Shown here: positions 8,838 to 16,444 of the stretch, one piece after another | How positions within the stretch are numbered: position 1 is the first letter of the stretch | Layout of the letters: each line of letters opens with the position of its first letter | Assembly: GCF_000384215.1 (NCBI RefSeq) | Contig: NZ_KB913032.1 | Location: 3,923,665 to 3,987,664, forward strand | Reading direction: 5' to 3' | DNA length: 64,000 nt | Origin: Amycolatopsis alba DSM 44262 | GTDB lineage: Bacteria; Actinomycetota; Actinomycetes; Mycobacteriales; Pseudonocardiaceae | Made by a program: the position numbers and the translations under genes | The notes under the pieces: model-generated | Database searches by the model: none | Told to the model about the DNA's origin: nothing | Seen by the model: the letters and a program-made list of their open reading frames with translations, nothing else

Positions 8838-8855
8838 TTACGGATTAATCCGTAA
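8838..8855. promoter_or_regulatory. Perfect 18-bp palindrome upstream of the excalibur-sortase pair
   Basis: TTACGGATTAATCCGTAA is its own reverse complement and lies 41 bp after the kinase stop and about 54 bp before the excalibur gene start. Its AT-rich centre and length fit a dimeric regulator operator. A partial direct repeat (ACGGATT twice) overlaps its left half. The binding protein is unknown. Confidence 0.6.
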
Positions 8856-8908
8856 CAGTGGCGGCCGGGGCGCGATTCTAAGGGAAATTCCCAGTGAAAG
8901 GACTCCGC

Positions 8909-9388
8909 ATGTCCTCGGTTCGTCGCGCCATAGGCACGGCCGCGATACTCGCCGGTTTCTCTGTTTTCGGCCCGGTTTCCGTCGCATTCGCGCTGGAGTT
9001 GCCCGCTGTCGCCGACCAGGACTGTGAGGGCTTCCAGTTCGACGGAATCGCTTGTGAAACACGGCTGTCGCAATTCCCGGACAAGGACTGTGCCGATTTC
9101 CCCTCGCAGGCGGCCGCGCAGGCCGAACTCAAGAAGAACCCGCGTGATCCGTACAAGCTCGACGGTGACCACGACGGATACGCCTGCGAATCCCGGTTCG
9201 GCAAACCCGCGAGAGCCGAGCAGGTCAAGGTCAAACCCGTCGGCGGGGTCGCGACCGGCGGCGGGGAACCCGACGAACCCAACGGCGGTCTCCTGGAAAT
9301 CGGCGCGGTCGCACTGGCCGGCACAGTCCTGTTGACCGCGACGGCCACGGGCGCCTCCCTGCTGCTTCGGCGGCGTGTCGAGCGATGA
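8909..9388 (+). CDS. Secreted excalibur calcium-binding domain protein with C-terminal anchor
   Basis: The 159-residue exported protein has a signal peptide (RRAIGTAAILAGFSVFG...AFA), two Cys-paired segments and an excalibur motif DGDHDGYACE near residue 90 (D-x-D-x-D-G-x-x-C-E), which is expected to bind Ca2+. The C-terminus is a hydrophobic helix followed by RRRVER, the layout of a sortase-anchored or membrane-anchored wall protein. No LPxTG or LAxTG is visible; EPNGG precedes the helix. An ATG at 8909 with AAAGGA six bases upstream is preferred over the in-frame GTG at 8894. It overlaps the sortase gene by 4 bases (ATGA). Confidence 0.8.
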   Translation: MSSVRRAIGTAAILAGFSVFGPVSVAFALELPAVADQDCEGFQFDGIACETRLSQFPDKDCADFPSQAAAQAELKKNPRDPYKLDGDHDGYACESRFGKPARAEQVKVKPVGGVATGGGEPDEPNGGLLEIGAVALAGTVLLTATATGASLLLRRRVER

Positions 9389-10017
9389 CCAGGGCTTCCT
9401 GGTGCCGATGGCCGGTTCCGCTGGTCGTCGGCACGTTCATCGGGGTGGTGCTCGCGGCCGCGCTGACCGCTTGCGTCACCCCGGAGGCGGGCAGGATCGC
9501 GTCGCCGGCGGCGCCTTCCACCGTGACCGCGGTGGCGCCTTCGGCTCCCGAGACCCTTCCGCTCGCGCCCGCGGCACCGGCGACGCTCGAGATCCCCGCG
9601 ATCGGCGTCCGCACCGGCGAGATCGCCGACCTCGGCCTGGCCGGGGACGGCAGCCTGCAGGTGCCGTACGACGCGATCACCACCGGCTGGTTCACCGGCG
9701 GCCCGGCACCCGGCGAGATCGGGCCCGCGGTCCTCGCCGGGCACGTCGACTACAAGAAGATCCCCGGCGTCTTCGGCAGGCTCAAGGAACTCAAGACCGG
9801 CGACGAGGCCATCGTCCACCGTGAGGACGGGGTCGCGGCGGTGTTCACCGTGTACGCCGTCGAACGGCATCCGAAGACGTCTTTCCCCACGGAGAGGGTC
9901 TACGGCGACACGACCGGGCCGGAACTGCGCCTGATCACCTGCGGCGGGGATTTCGACTCCTCGACCGGCAACTACCTCGACAACGTCGTCGCCTTCGCGA
10001 AGCTGACCCGCACGTAG
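9385..10017 (+). CDS. Class F-like sortase
   Basis: This is a membrane-anchored transpeptidase of 210 residues: N-terminal helix, Pro/Ala-rich linker (about 35-70), then the sortase barrel. The catalytic His is in VLAGHVDYKK and the catalytic Cys in LITCGGDFD. The following segment, SSTGNYLDNVVAFA, lacks the Arg often seen there in class F relatives, so the third catalytic residue is not obvious by eye. Its 4-base overlap with the excalibur gene strongly suggests that protein is its substrate, or that the two act together at the cell wall. Confidence 0.85.
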   Translation: MTRASWCRWPVPLVVGTFIGVVLAAALTACVTPEAGRIASPAAPSTVTAVAPSAPETLPLAPAAPATLEIPAIGVRTGEIADLGLAGDGSLQVPYDAITTGWFTGGPAPGEIGPAVLAGHVDYKKIPGVFGRLKELKTGDEAIVHREDGVAAVFTVYAVERHPKTSFPTERVYGDTTGPELRLITCGGDFDSSTGNYLDNVVAFAKLTRT

Positions 10018-10026
10018 ATTCGCCGG

Positions 10027-10635
10027 ATGCGCACCGTCTACGTCGTCACGCATCCGGAGGCCACCCATCACGTCGATCGAGTGGTGGGCGGGTGGTTCGA
10101 TTCCGAACTCACTCCCGACGGCGAGCGCGCGGCCGCCGCCGTCGCCGAGTCGCTGCGCGCGAAGGTGCCGGGCGACGTCGAGATCCACTCGTCGGACCTG
10201 CGCCGCACCGCCCGGACGGCGGAGGTGATCGGCGAACGGCTCGGCGTGACACCGGTCCTGGACCGGCGGCTGCGTGAGAAGTCGTACGGGGAAGCCGGGG
10301 GCAAGCCCCAGGAGTGGCTGGACGCCCGGTTCGTCCCGCCGCCCGCCATCGGTGATCGGCTGGGGCACGACGAGGGCGTTCCCGGTGCCGAAACCAAGGG
10401 TGCGATGGCCGCCAGGGTGTACGCGGCGATGAAGTCGATCCTGGAAAGCCGCTGCGAGCACCAGATCGTCGTGACCCACGGCGGCGCGCTCACCTTCGTC
10501 ATCGCGGCGTGGATCCGGATGCCGCTCGAATCGGCGGGATACGTCGACTTCCGCGGTTCGCCCGGCAGCGTCACCGTGCTTCGTGAGGACGACTACTTTC
10601 ACAACCGGCAGGTCGTCACGCTCGCCGGGAAATGA
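10027..10635 (+). CDS. Histidine phosphatase superfamily protein with a variant active-site motif
   Basis: This 202-residue protein has the phosphoglycerate-mutase/phosphatase fold. The usual N-terminal RHGET is replaced by THPEAT ([10 protein letters not shown]), keeping the His that would be phosphorylated but losing the preceding Arg. Other family marks are [14 protein letters not shown], the acidic-loop region and the second His in [11 protein letters not shown]. Substrate is unknown. It starts 9 bp after the sortase stop and is probably co-transcribed with it. Confidence 0.8.
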   Translation: MRTVYVVTHPEATHHVDRVVGGWFDSELTPDGERAAAAVAESLRAKVPGDVEIHSSDLRRTARTAEVIGERLGVTPVLDRRLREKSYGEAGGKPQEWLDARFVPPPAIGDRLGHDEGVPGAETKGAMAARVYAAMKSILESRCEHQIVVTHGGALTFVIAAWIRMPLESAGYVDFRGSPGSVTVLREDDYFHNRQVVTLAGK

Positions 10636-10677
10636 CAGGATCTCCCCGGACAGCCGACGATCACGTGGGGAGATGAC

Positions 10678-11943
10678 ATGCCGAGGTTCCTGCGAGCCGT
10701 GGCCCTTGCCGCCGCCGTGGCGGTCGTACCGGTGGCTTTGCCCTCGGCCGCCACCGCTTCGACCACCCAGCGCTGCCCGCAGCTGCGGCTGGCCGAGAAC
10801 TGGTACGGCGGCAACGCGGCGAAGATCCAGCAGGTCATCGACGAACGCGGCCGCTGCGCCACGAACCACGGCGAGCGTCCGGTCGCGGTGTTCGACTGGG
10901 ACAACACGGTCGTCAAGAACGACATCTCCGACCAGACCGTCTTCTGGATGCTCCGGCACGACAAGGTCCTGCAGCCGCGGAACCAGGACTGGCGCACCAC
11001 CAGCCGGTTCATGACCGACGACGGCGCGAACGCGCTCAGCAAGGCCTGCGGTACCGCCACCACGGCCGGAAAACCGCTTCCGACCAGCAAGAACATCATT
11101 TGCGCGGACGAGCTCCTCTCGGTGCGGAAGAACGCGAAGACGACCACGGGCAAGGACGTCTTCGCGGGGAACAACCGGCGCTACATGGAGGCGGCCTACG
11201 CCTGGGTCGCGCAGATCAACGCCGGATACCGGCCGGACGAGGTCCGCGCGATCGCCCGGCAGGCCAGGGCCGCGGCGCTGCTCGCGCCGATCGGGGCGAC
11301 CCAGAAGGTCGGTTCGAGCACCCAGGTCGCGTGGATCCGTTACTACCCGGAGATCAAGGACCTGATCTCGACGCTGAACAAGGCGGGCTTCTCGACCTGG
11401 GTCGTCTCCGCGTCGCCCAAGGAGTTCGCGGACGTCTGGGGTTCGGCGGTCGGCATCCCGCCGAACCGCACGCTCGGGATCTACTCGCAGACCACGAACG
11501 GCCGGATCAACGGGCACCTCGAAGGCTGCGGCGGGCACGCCGACGGCGCCGACGAGATCATGACCTACATCGACGGCAAGCGCTGCTTCATCAACGAGCG
11601 GATCCTCGGCATCCGCGGCGCGAAGGCGATGGAAGCGGCACCGGCGGGCAAGCGGCAGGCGCTCGCCGGCGGCGACGCGACCACCGACGTCACGATGCTG
11701 CGCGACGCCACCGGAGTCCGCGTCACGCTCAACCGCAACAAGGACGAGCTGATGTGCCGCGCCTACGACAACGCGGACGGCAAGTGGGCGGTGAACCCGA
11801 TGTTCATCGAGCCCTTCCCTGCGCTGAACCGCACCTACCCCTGCTCGACGACGGCGTACGAGAACGCCGACGGCACCCACGGTCCGGTGCTGCGCGACGA
11901 CGGCACGGTCATCCCGGACCAGCGGGACACCGTCCACCCCTGA
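10678..11943 (+). CDS. Secreted HAD-superfamily phosphatase
   Basis: This 421-residue protein has a Sec signal peptide (FLRAVALAAAVAVVPVALPSA, cleavage near ATA) and HAD motifs: I in VFDWDNTVV (nucleophile Asp and acid/base Asp), II in TWVVSASPKEF, and IV in LAGGDATTDVTML. A large cap region separates motifs I and II. Several Cys pairs fit an extracytoplasmic enzyme. Substrate is not evident; extracellular phosphocholine phosphatases are distant relatives. The start ATG follows GGGGAG. It has its own 42-bp upstream gap after the histidine phosphatase. Confidence 0.82.
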   Translation: MPRFLRAVALAAAVAVVPVALPSAATASTTQRCPQLRLAENWYGGNAAKIQQVIDERGRCATNHGERPVAVFDWDNTVVKNDISDQTVFWMLRHDKVLQPRNQDWRTTSRFMTDDGANALSKACGTATTAGKPLPTSKNIICADELLSVRKNAKTTTGKDVFAGNNRRYMEAAYAWVAQINAGYRPDEVRAIARQARAAALLAPIGATQKVGSSTQVAWIRYYPEIKDLISTLNKAGFSTWVVSASPKEFADVWGSAVGIPPNRTLGIYSQTTNGRINGHLEGCGGHADGADEIMTYIDGKRCFINERILGIRGAKAMEAAPAGKRQALAGGDATTDVTMLRDATGVRVTLNRNKDELMCRAYDNADGKWAVNPMFIEPFPALNRTYPCSTTAYENADGTHGPVLRDDGTVIPDQRDTVHP

Positions 11944-12016
11944 GCGCGTTCACGATGCGTGACCCTTCCTCGCCCCGCTGCTACCGTGGCGTTCTTGGCT
12001 GAGTGAGGGGGAGGCC

Positions 12017-14209
12017 GTGGTTGACCTGTTGCAGGTCGTCGTGGACGAAGCCGCGAAAGCGGCCGCCGCCTCGGCGGTGGGGACGGTCTCCACAGCGACC
12101 CGGAACGTGGTGTCGCTGCTCAAAGAACGGCTCGGTACCCCGAAAACCGGCAAGGACGCGCTGAGTTCCCGTGCGCTGGCCGCCGCCCGCGCCGACAAGG
12201 AGTGGGCGGATCGCCTGATCGAGGCGGTGTCCGCGCTCCACGAGGACAACGCCTCGACGGCGACAGCGGGTATCGAGAACTTCCGCAACCACCTCGCCAT
12301 CCTCGCCGACCCGCCGAGGGCCGGGCTGAAACTGATCGTCGGCCAGGGCGGTTCGGGAAAGACCGAACTCGCCCGCCAGCTCGCGGACCGGGTCCAAGGG
12401 GACTTTCCGTCAGGACGGGTCGAGGTTTCGCTCGCCCGGTATCGCGACGGCGACGAATTCGACGCCGCCGCGGTGAAACGGTTCGTGCTCCAGGAGTTCG
12501 GGATCCCCCACGGTGAGATCCCGGTCGACGACGAACAGCTGGACCGGCAGTTCCTGTCGGTGCTGGTCACCCGGTCGTTCGTGCTGATCCTGGACGACGT
12601 CGAACTGGCCGCCGAGCTGGCCTTGTTCACCAGGTTCCGCACCAGCCTGGTGCTGGCGACGGCCTCGGTGTACAGCCGCGAACTGAAAGCGTGCGACCCC
12701 ACGGCCATCGAGCTGCGAGGGCTCGACGTCGAGGGCGCTCGGCAGCTGCTCATGGACTTCTGCGGCAAGGTCCGGCCGCAGGACGAACCGGTCGAGGCCG
12801 ATCGGCTGATCGCGCTCTGCGACCGGATGCCGTTCGCGCTCCGCGAGGTCGGGGTCACCCTCGCCGGTCGCGCCGGGGAAGCGCGGCCGGTGGCGACGCT
12901 GCTCGACGAGTACCACGCGACGGGTGTCGTCGACGCCGAAGGAGTCATCCAGGACTCCCTGCGGCGGACGTTCGCGCAGCTTTCGGACGCCGCTGTCGAG
13001 GCCTGCGCCCTGCTGGCCGAGCACCCCGGCGGATTCTTCACGCGGGCGACAGCGGCGGCGATGACCGGCGACCCGAAGGTCCTCGACGAGCTGATCGCCG
13101 CGCGGCTGACCCAGCAGGTCGGCGACTGGTATTCGCTCACGTTCCTCGTGGGCCAGTACGCGCGCACCCTGCCAGCGGACCGGGACGCGGGCTTCGACCG
13201 GTTGCTCGCGTATGTCCGTGACACGGCGGTCGCCGCGGACTTCCGGGAGAACTCCAAGCGTCTGCGCACTTACGTCGTTCCGCCGAATCCGGTCTGGGAA
13301 CTGCGTGTCGATCACATCGACTGGCTGGAGTGGCACCGGTCGCTGATCGGTGAGCTGGTGAAGCTCGCTTGCCTGCGCCGCCGCTACAAGGAAACCCTGC
13401 AGCTGGCCGGAGCTTTCGAGACGCTCGTGAACAAACGCTGGTACTGGCGCGAATTCATCGAGATCAGTGACTGGGCCGTGAAAGCCGCCGAAGCGGACGC
13501 GAAACCCGCGCAGCTCGCACGGGCGTTGATGATGCGCGGCAAGGCCCGCTACATGGCCCGCTGGTTCCCGGCCGCGCTGGAGGATCTCGCCAGGTCGTCG
13601 GAGATTCTCGCCGGTCCGGCGGCGGGCATCACGGAAAGCCGGTGGCGCAAGCTCCAGGCGTCGCTGGCGGAGTTCCGGGGACGGTTCCACGAAGAACGCG
13701 CGGACCTGCTCGTCCACCGCCACGCCGGGAACGCGGAAATCACGCGAGAGCTCGCGGAGGCCGTCCGTCAGCTCCGGGTCGCGTGCGCCCTGAGCACGGA
13801 ACTCGCCGATGGTCCCGCACTCGCCATTCATCCTCGGATGCTCGCGAACGTCCTGATCAAATCCGGCGAACCGGCCGAAGCGATCGCCGTCCTCGGCACG
13901 ATGACCGCCGCGGGACGTAATCAGGCCCGGATCGAGATGGTCTACGCCAACGCGTATCTGGCGCTCGGGGAATTCGCCGAAGCGCGGGCGCGATTCGACT
14001 CCGCGTGGAACCAGATGGCGGCCCAGCGAGCCACTCAGTACGTCTGGGAACTCAGGGAACTGCAAGCGCGGCTCATGACGGCCGAGGGTGACCCTGGCGC
14101 GATCGAGGTCTGGGGACGGCTCGCCTACGACGCGACGCGGATCGGCCACCCGCGGGCCGACCGGTACTTCACCGCACTCGAACCGTCACCGCCCGATCGC
14201 CGATCTTGA
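12017..14209 (+). CDS. STAND-type NTPase with C-terminal TPR-like repeats
   Basis: The 730-residue protein has a helical N-terminal region (1-100) and an NB-ARC/STAND ATPase: Walker A GQGGSGKT with Lys115, Walker B FVLILDDVELA, and a degenerate GxP-type motif (RMPFALREVGVTL). These are followed by a winged-helix-like region (about 310-370) and a long helical repeat region rich in Ala/Leu/Arg (about 450-720) of TPR type. Such proteins act as oligomerising switches in signalling, regulation or conflict. No DNA-binding or obvious effector domain is recognisable at either end. The GTG start at 12017 follows a strong GGGGGAGG. Its 3' end overlaps the convergent GT-B gene by 41 bp. Confidence 0.75.
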   Translation: MVDLLQVVVDEAAKAAAASAVGTVSTATRNVVSLLKERLGTPKTGKDALSSRALAAARADKEWADRLIEAVSALHEDNASTATAGIENFRNHLAILADPPRAGLKLIVGQGGSGKTELARQLADRVQGDFPSGRVEVSLARYRDGDEFDAAAVKRFVLQEFGIPHGEIPVDDEQLDRQFLSVLVTRSFVLILDDVELAAELALFTRFRTSLVLATASVYSRELKACDPTAIELRGLDVEGARQLLMDFCGKVRPQDEPVEADRLIALCDRMPFALREVGVTLAGRAGEARPVATLLDEYHATGVVDAEGVIQDSLRRTFAQLSDAAVEACALLAEHPGGFFTRATAAAMTGDPKVLDELIAARLTQQVGDWYSLTFLVGQYARTLPADRDAGFDRLLAYVRDTAVAADFRENSKRLRTYVVPPNPVWELRVDHIDWLEWHRSLIGELVKLACLRRRYKETLQLAGAFETLVNKRWYWREFIEISDWAVKAAEADAKPAQLARALMMRGKARYMARWFPAALEDLARSSEILAGPAAGITESRWRKLQASLAEFRGRFHEERADLLVHRHAGNAEITRELAEAVRQLRVACALSTELADGPALAIHPRMLANVLIKSGEPAEAIAVLGTMTAAGRNQARIEMVYANAYLALGEFAEARARFDSAWNQMAAQRATQYVWELRELQARLMTAEGDPGAIEVWGRLAYDATRIGHPRADRYFTALEPSPPDRRS

Positions 14210-15809
14210 CCACTTCGGCCGTCGACAACCGGTCCAGGTAGGCCAGCGAAGCGGCGATCAGCGGGTCGAGTGAAGTGCTCGCCAAGGTCAGTTCGTACCG
14301 GCCGCCGTCACGGGTCCGGACCAGACAGGTGCTCCTGCCGACCGTCGCCGCGGCCACCGAGGCGTCCGGCCACTGGCGGAGGATCTCCTCCGACCACTGC
14401 GGAAACCGGTCACCGTCTTCCAACCGGACGTAGACGATCGCCGCCGAGGCCAATTGCCGCAGTGTCGCCCTGGTTTCGTGCGCCACCAGGTGTTTGCCCA
14501 CCAGGTCGTGGCGTCGGCCGGTGCTCGGGAACCGCACGATCCTGATCGCGGGACCGTCCTCCTCCGCGCCGACGACGAAAGTGGCGACCTCTTGCGGTTC
14601 GACGTCGGGTACCTCGTGGGGCGGGAACGAGGCTTCGGTGGCGGGCTCGGAAAGCCGCATCAGCCGGTACAGCCACGGCCGCAGCAGGCCTGCCGACAGG
14701 TCCGCGGCGCCGACGGCCTGTTTGACGACGGCCGCGTGGTCGCCGGGGCTGTGCCGGTGGATCGCGAGATCGATCTGCGGTCCTAGCGCCTCGTCCGGGT
14801 CGAGCCGCGCGGTCTGTCCGGCGAGCGCGTCGATGGGCGAACCGGGCACCATGGTCTCGCCGCCGTCGCCGATCAGGAGCAACGGCCGGTCCACGGCGGC
14901 GGCGTACAGCGCCAGCGAACCGAAGTCCGAGATGACGCACGAAGCGGCGGTGAGCGCGGCCTGCCAGCCGGCTTCGGGCGGAAGCACCCGGAGACCCGCT
15001 TGCCGTGCTTCGGAAAGCCACGCGTCGACCTGCCAGGGACTGTGCGCCGCGGTGATGCCGGGATGGAGCACAGCGCAGCAGCGATAGCCGTCGTACTCGA
15101 GTTCGGAGACCAGCCGCAGCGGGAGATCGGGCACGGTCCCCAGCAGCGAACCGGGTCCCCAGGTGGAGGCGACGACCACCAGGGTGTGGCCTGCCGCACC
15201 GAGGGCCGCGCGGTAGGCGGAGGCGCGATGGAGTCCCGCTCGCAGGCGGTCGTGGCACGGATCCCCGACCATCACCGCGCGGGCCGCCGCTTCCGGACCC
15301 GCTTCCCGCAGGTGAGCGCGTTGCTCGGCGTGGGAGAGCGCGACCATGGCCGGGACGACCCGGCCGTCGCGCACGAGCCTGGCCGGATCCATCCCGGCGA
15401 CCGTCCGGCTGCGCGGGTAGTACTTCTGGAAACCGATCCCGTGGGGGACCAGGACGATCGGCGCGTCGAAGAGGTGGAGATCGTCGTTCTCGCTGGCCGC
15501 GATCACCAGATCGAAGCGGCTTTGGAGGGCTTGCCGCCACGGGACGACAGAGGCGCGGAGCGTGCCGAGGAACTCGGGGACACCGGCGCCGAAGATCGCG
15601 GTGCTGTCCGTGTCGTAGGTGAAGACCAGCTGGATACGGCGGTCGTTCTCGATCAGCGACAGGATGTCCAGCAACCTGGTCAGCGTCGTGACCGTGCGGA
15701 CGACGACCAGGACCTTGCGTTCGACGCCGATGGTGAGCCACTGGTCGAAATCGGGGTCGACCGGGACCTTCGCCCAAAACGACGGGGGGGGGGAGCCGTT
15801 CTCGCGCAC
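14169..15809 (-). CDS. GT-B-fold glycosyl/glycerophosphotransferase-like protein
   Basis: About 546 residues with a GT-B-like C-terminal half: VLVPHGIGFQKYYPRS, VGDPCHDRL, and CVISDFGSLALYAAAVDRPLLLIGDG, patterns shared with CDP-glycerol glycerophosphotransferase-type enzymes. Whether it is catalytically active or makes a teichoic-type polymer is unknown. The last 130 residues look like an added domain. The preferred start is GTG at 15809, which overlaps the regulator stop as TAGTG; an ATG at 15833 is in frame further upstream. A run of ten G (C on the coding strand) lies at codons 5-9, so a one-base slip would destroy the reading frame. Confidence 0.65.
   Translation of the reverse strand: MRENGSPPPSFWAKVPVDPDFDQWLTIGVERKVLVVVRTVTTLTRLLDILSLIENDRRIQLVFTYDTDSTAIFGAGVPEFLGTLRASVVPWRQALQSRFDLVIAASENDDLHLFDAPIVLVPHGIGFQKYYPRSRTVAGMDPARLVRDGRVVPAMVALSHAEQRAHLREAGPEAAARAVMVGDPCHDRLRAGLHRASAYRAALGAAGHTLVVVASTWGPGSLLGTVPDLPLRLVSELEYDGYRCCAVLHPGITAAHSPWQVDAWLSEARQAGLRVLPPEAGWQAALTAASCVISDFGSLALYAAAVDRPLLLIGDGGETMVPGSPIDALAGQTARLDPDEALGPQIDLAIHRHSPGDHAAVVKQAVGAADLSAGLLRPWLYRLMRLSEPATEASFPPHEVPDVEPQEVATFVVGAEEDGPAIRIVRFPSTGRRHDLVGKHLVAHETRATLRQLASAAIVYVRLEDGDRFPQWSEEILRQWPDASVAAATVGRSTCLVRTRDGGRYELTLASTSLDPLIAASLAYLDRLSTAEVVKIGDRAVTVRVR
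15784..15793. repeat. Homopolymer of ten G
   Basis: This is a G10 tract on the plus strand (C10 in the coding sense), about six codons into the GT-B-like gene. Tracts this long are rare in coding DNA and are prone to slippage and to sequencing error. Confidence 0.9.
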
Positions 15810-16435
15810 TACCTGTCCCGGCGCGCGATCCACGCCGCGGCCTGGGTGCGCCGTTGCATACCCAGCTTCGCGAGAACGGACGTCACGTAGTTCTTCACCG
15901 TCTTCTCGGCGAGGAACAGGCGTTCCGCGATCTCACGGTTGGACATGCCCTGCCCGATCAGGTCCAGCACCTCACGCTCGCGTTCGGTGAGCGAACCGAG
16001 CTCGTCCTCGGGCGGATGCCGCAGCTTGTCCAGCACCCGCGCGGTGGACAGCGGGTCGAGCAGCGACCGGCCTGCCGCGACCTCACGGACCGCGTTGACG
16101 ACGTCCTGCCCGCGGACCTGTTTCAACAGGTACCCGGCCGCGCCCGCCATGATCGCGCCGACCATGGCCTCCTCGTCGTCGAACGCGGTCAGCATCAGGC
16201 ACTGCGGCGGGTTCGCCTTCGAGCGCAGTTCGCGGCAGAGCGCGATGCCGTCACCGTCCCCGAGCCGCACGTCGACGACCGCGACGTCCGGCTCGACGTG
16301 CATCGCCACGGCGAGGGCCTCGTCGACCCCGCTCGCCTCGGCGACGACCTCGATGTCGGGCTCGTCGGTGAGGAGGTCGCGCAGACCGCGCCGCACCACC
16401 TCGTGGTCGTCGATGAGCAGCACCTGGATCGGCAT
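15809..16435 (-). CDS. NarL/DevR-family response regulator
   Basis: This 208-residue two-component regulator has a receiver domain with Asp9/Asp10 and phospho-acceptor Asp55 (VVDVR), and a LuxR-type helix-turn-helix (LTEREREVLDLIGQGMSN, REIAERLFLAEKTVKNYV). The linker YLLKQVRGQDVVNAVREVAA and the C-terminal LAKLGMQRRTQAAAW are very close to mycobacterial DevR/DosR, the hypoxia regulator. No kinase gene adjoins it; the DevS-like kinase 7 kb away beside the cyd genes is the natural candidate partner. It lies 9 bp after the M14 peptidase and overlaps the GT-B-like gene. Confidence 0.92.
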   Translation of the reverse strand: MPIQVLLIDDHEVVRRGLRDLLTDEPDIEVVAEASGVDEALAVAMHVEPDVAVVDVRLGDGDGIALCRELRSKANPPQCLMLTAFDDEEAMVGAIMAGAAGYLLKQVRGQDVVNAVREVAAGRSLLDPLSTARVLDKLRHPPEDELGSLTEREREVLDLIGQGMSNREIAERLFLAEKTVKNYVTSVLAKLGMQRRTQAAAWIARRDR

Positions 16436-16444
16436 ACCCCCACG

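Noticed and set aside
8909..9388. LPxTG or LAxTG sorting signal in the excalibur protein
   Set aside because: No such pentapeptide occurs before the C-terminal helix; only EPDEPNGG is present.
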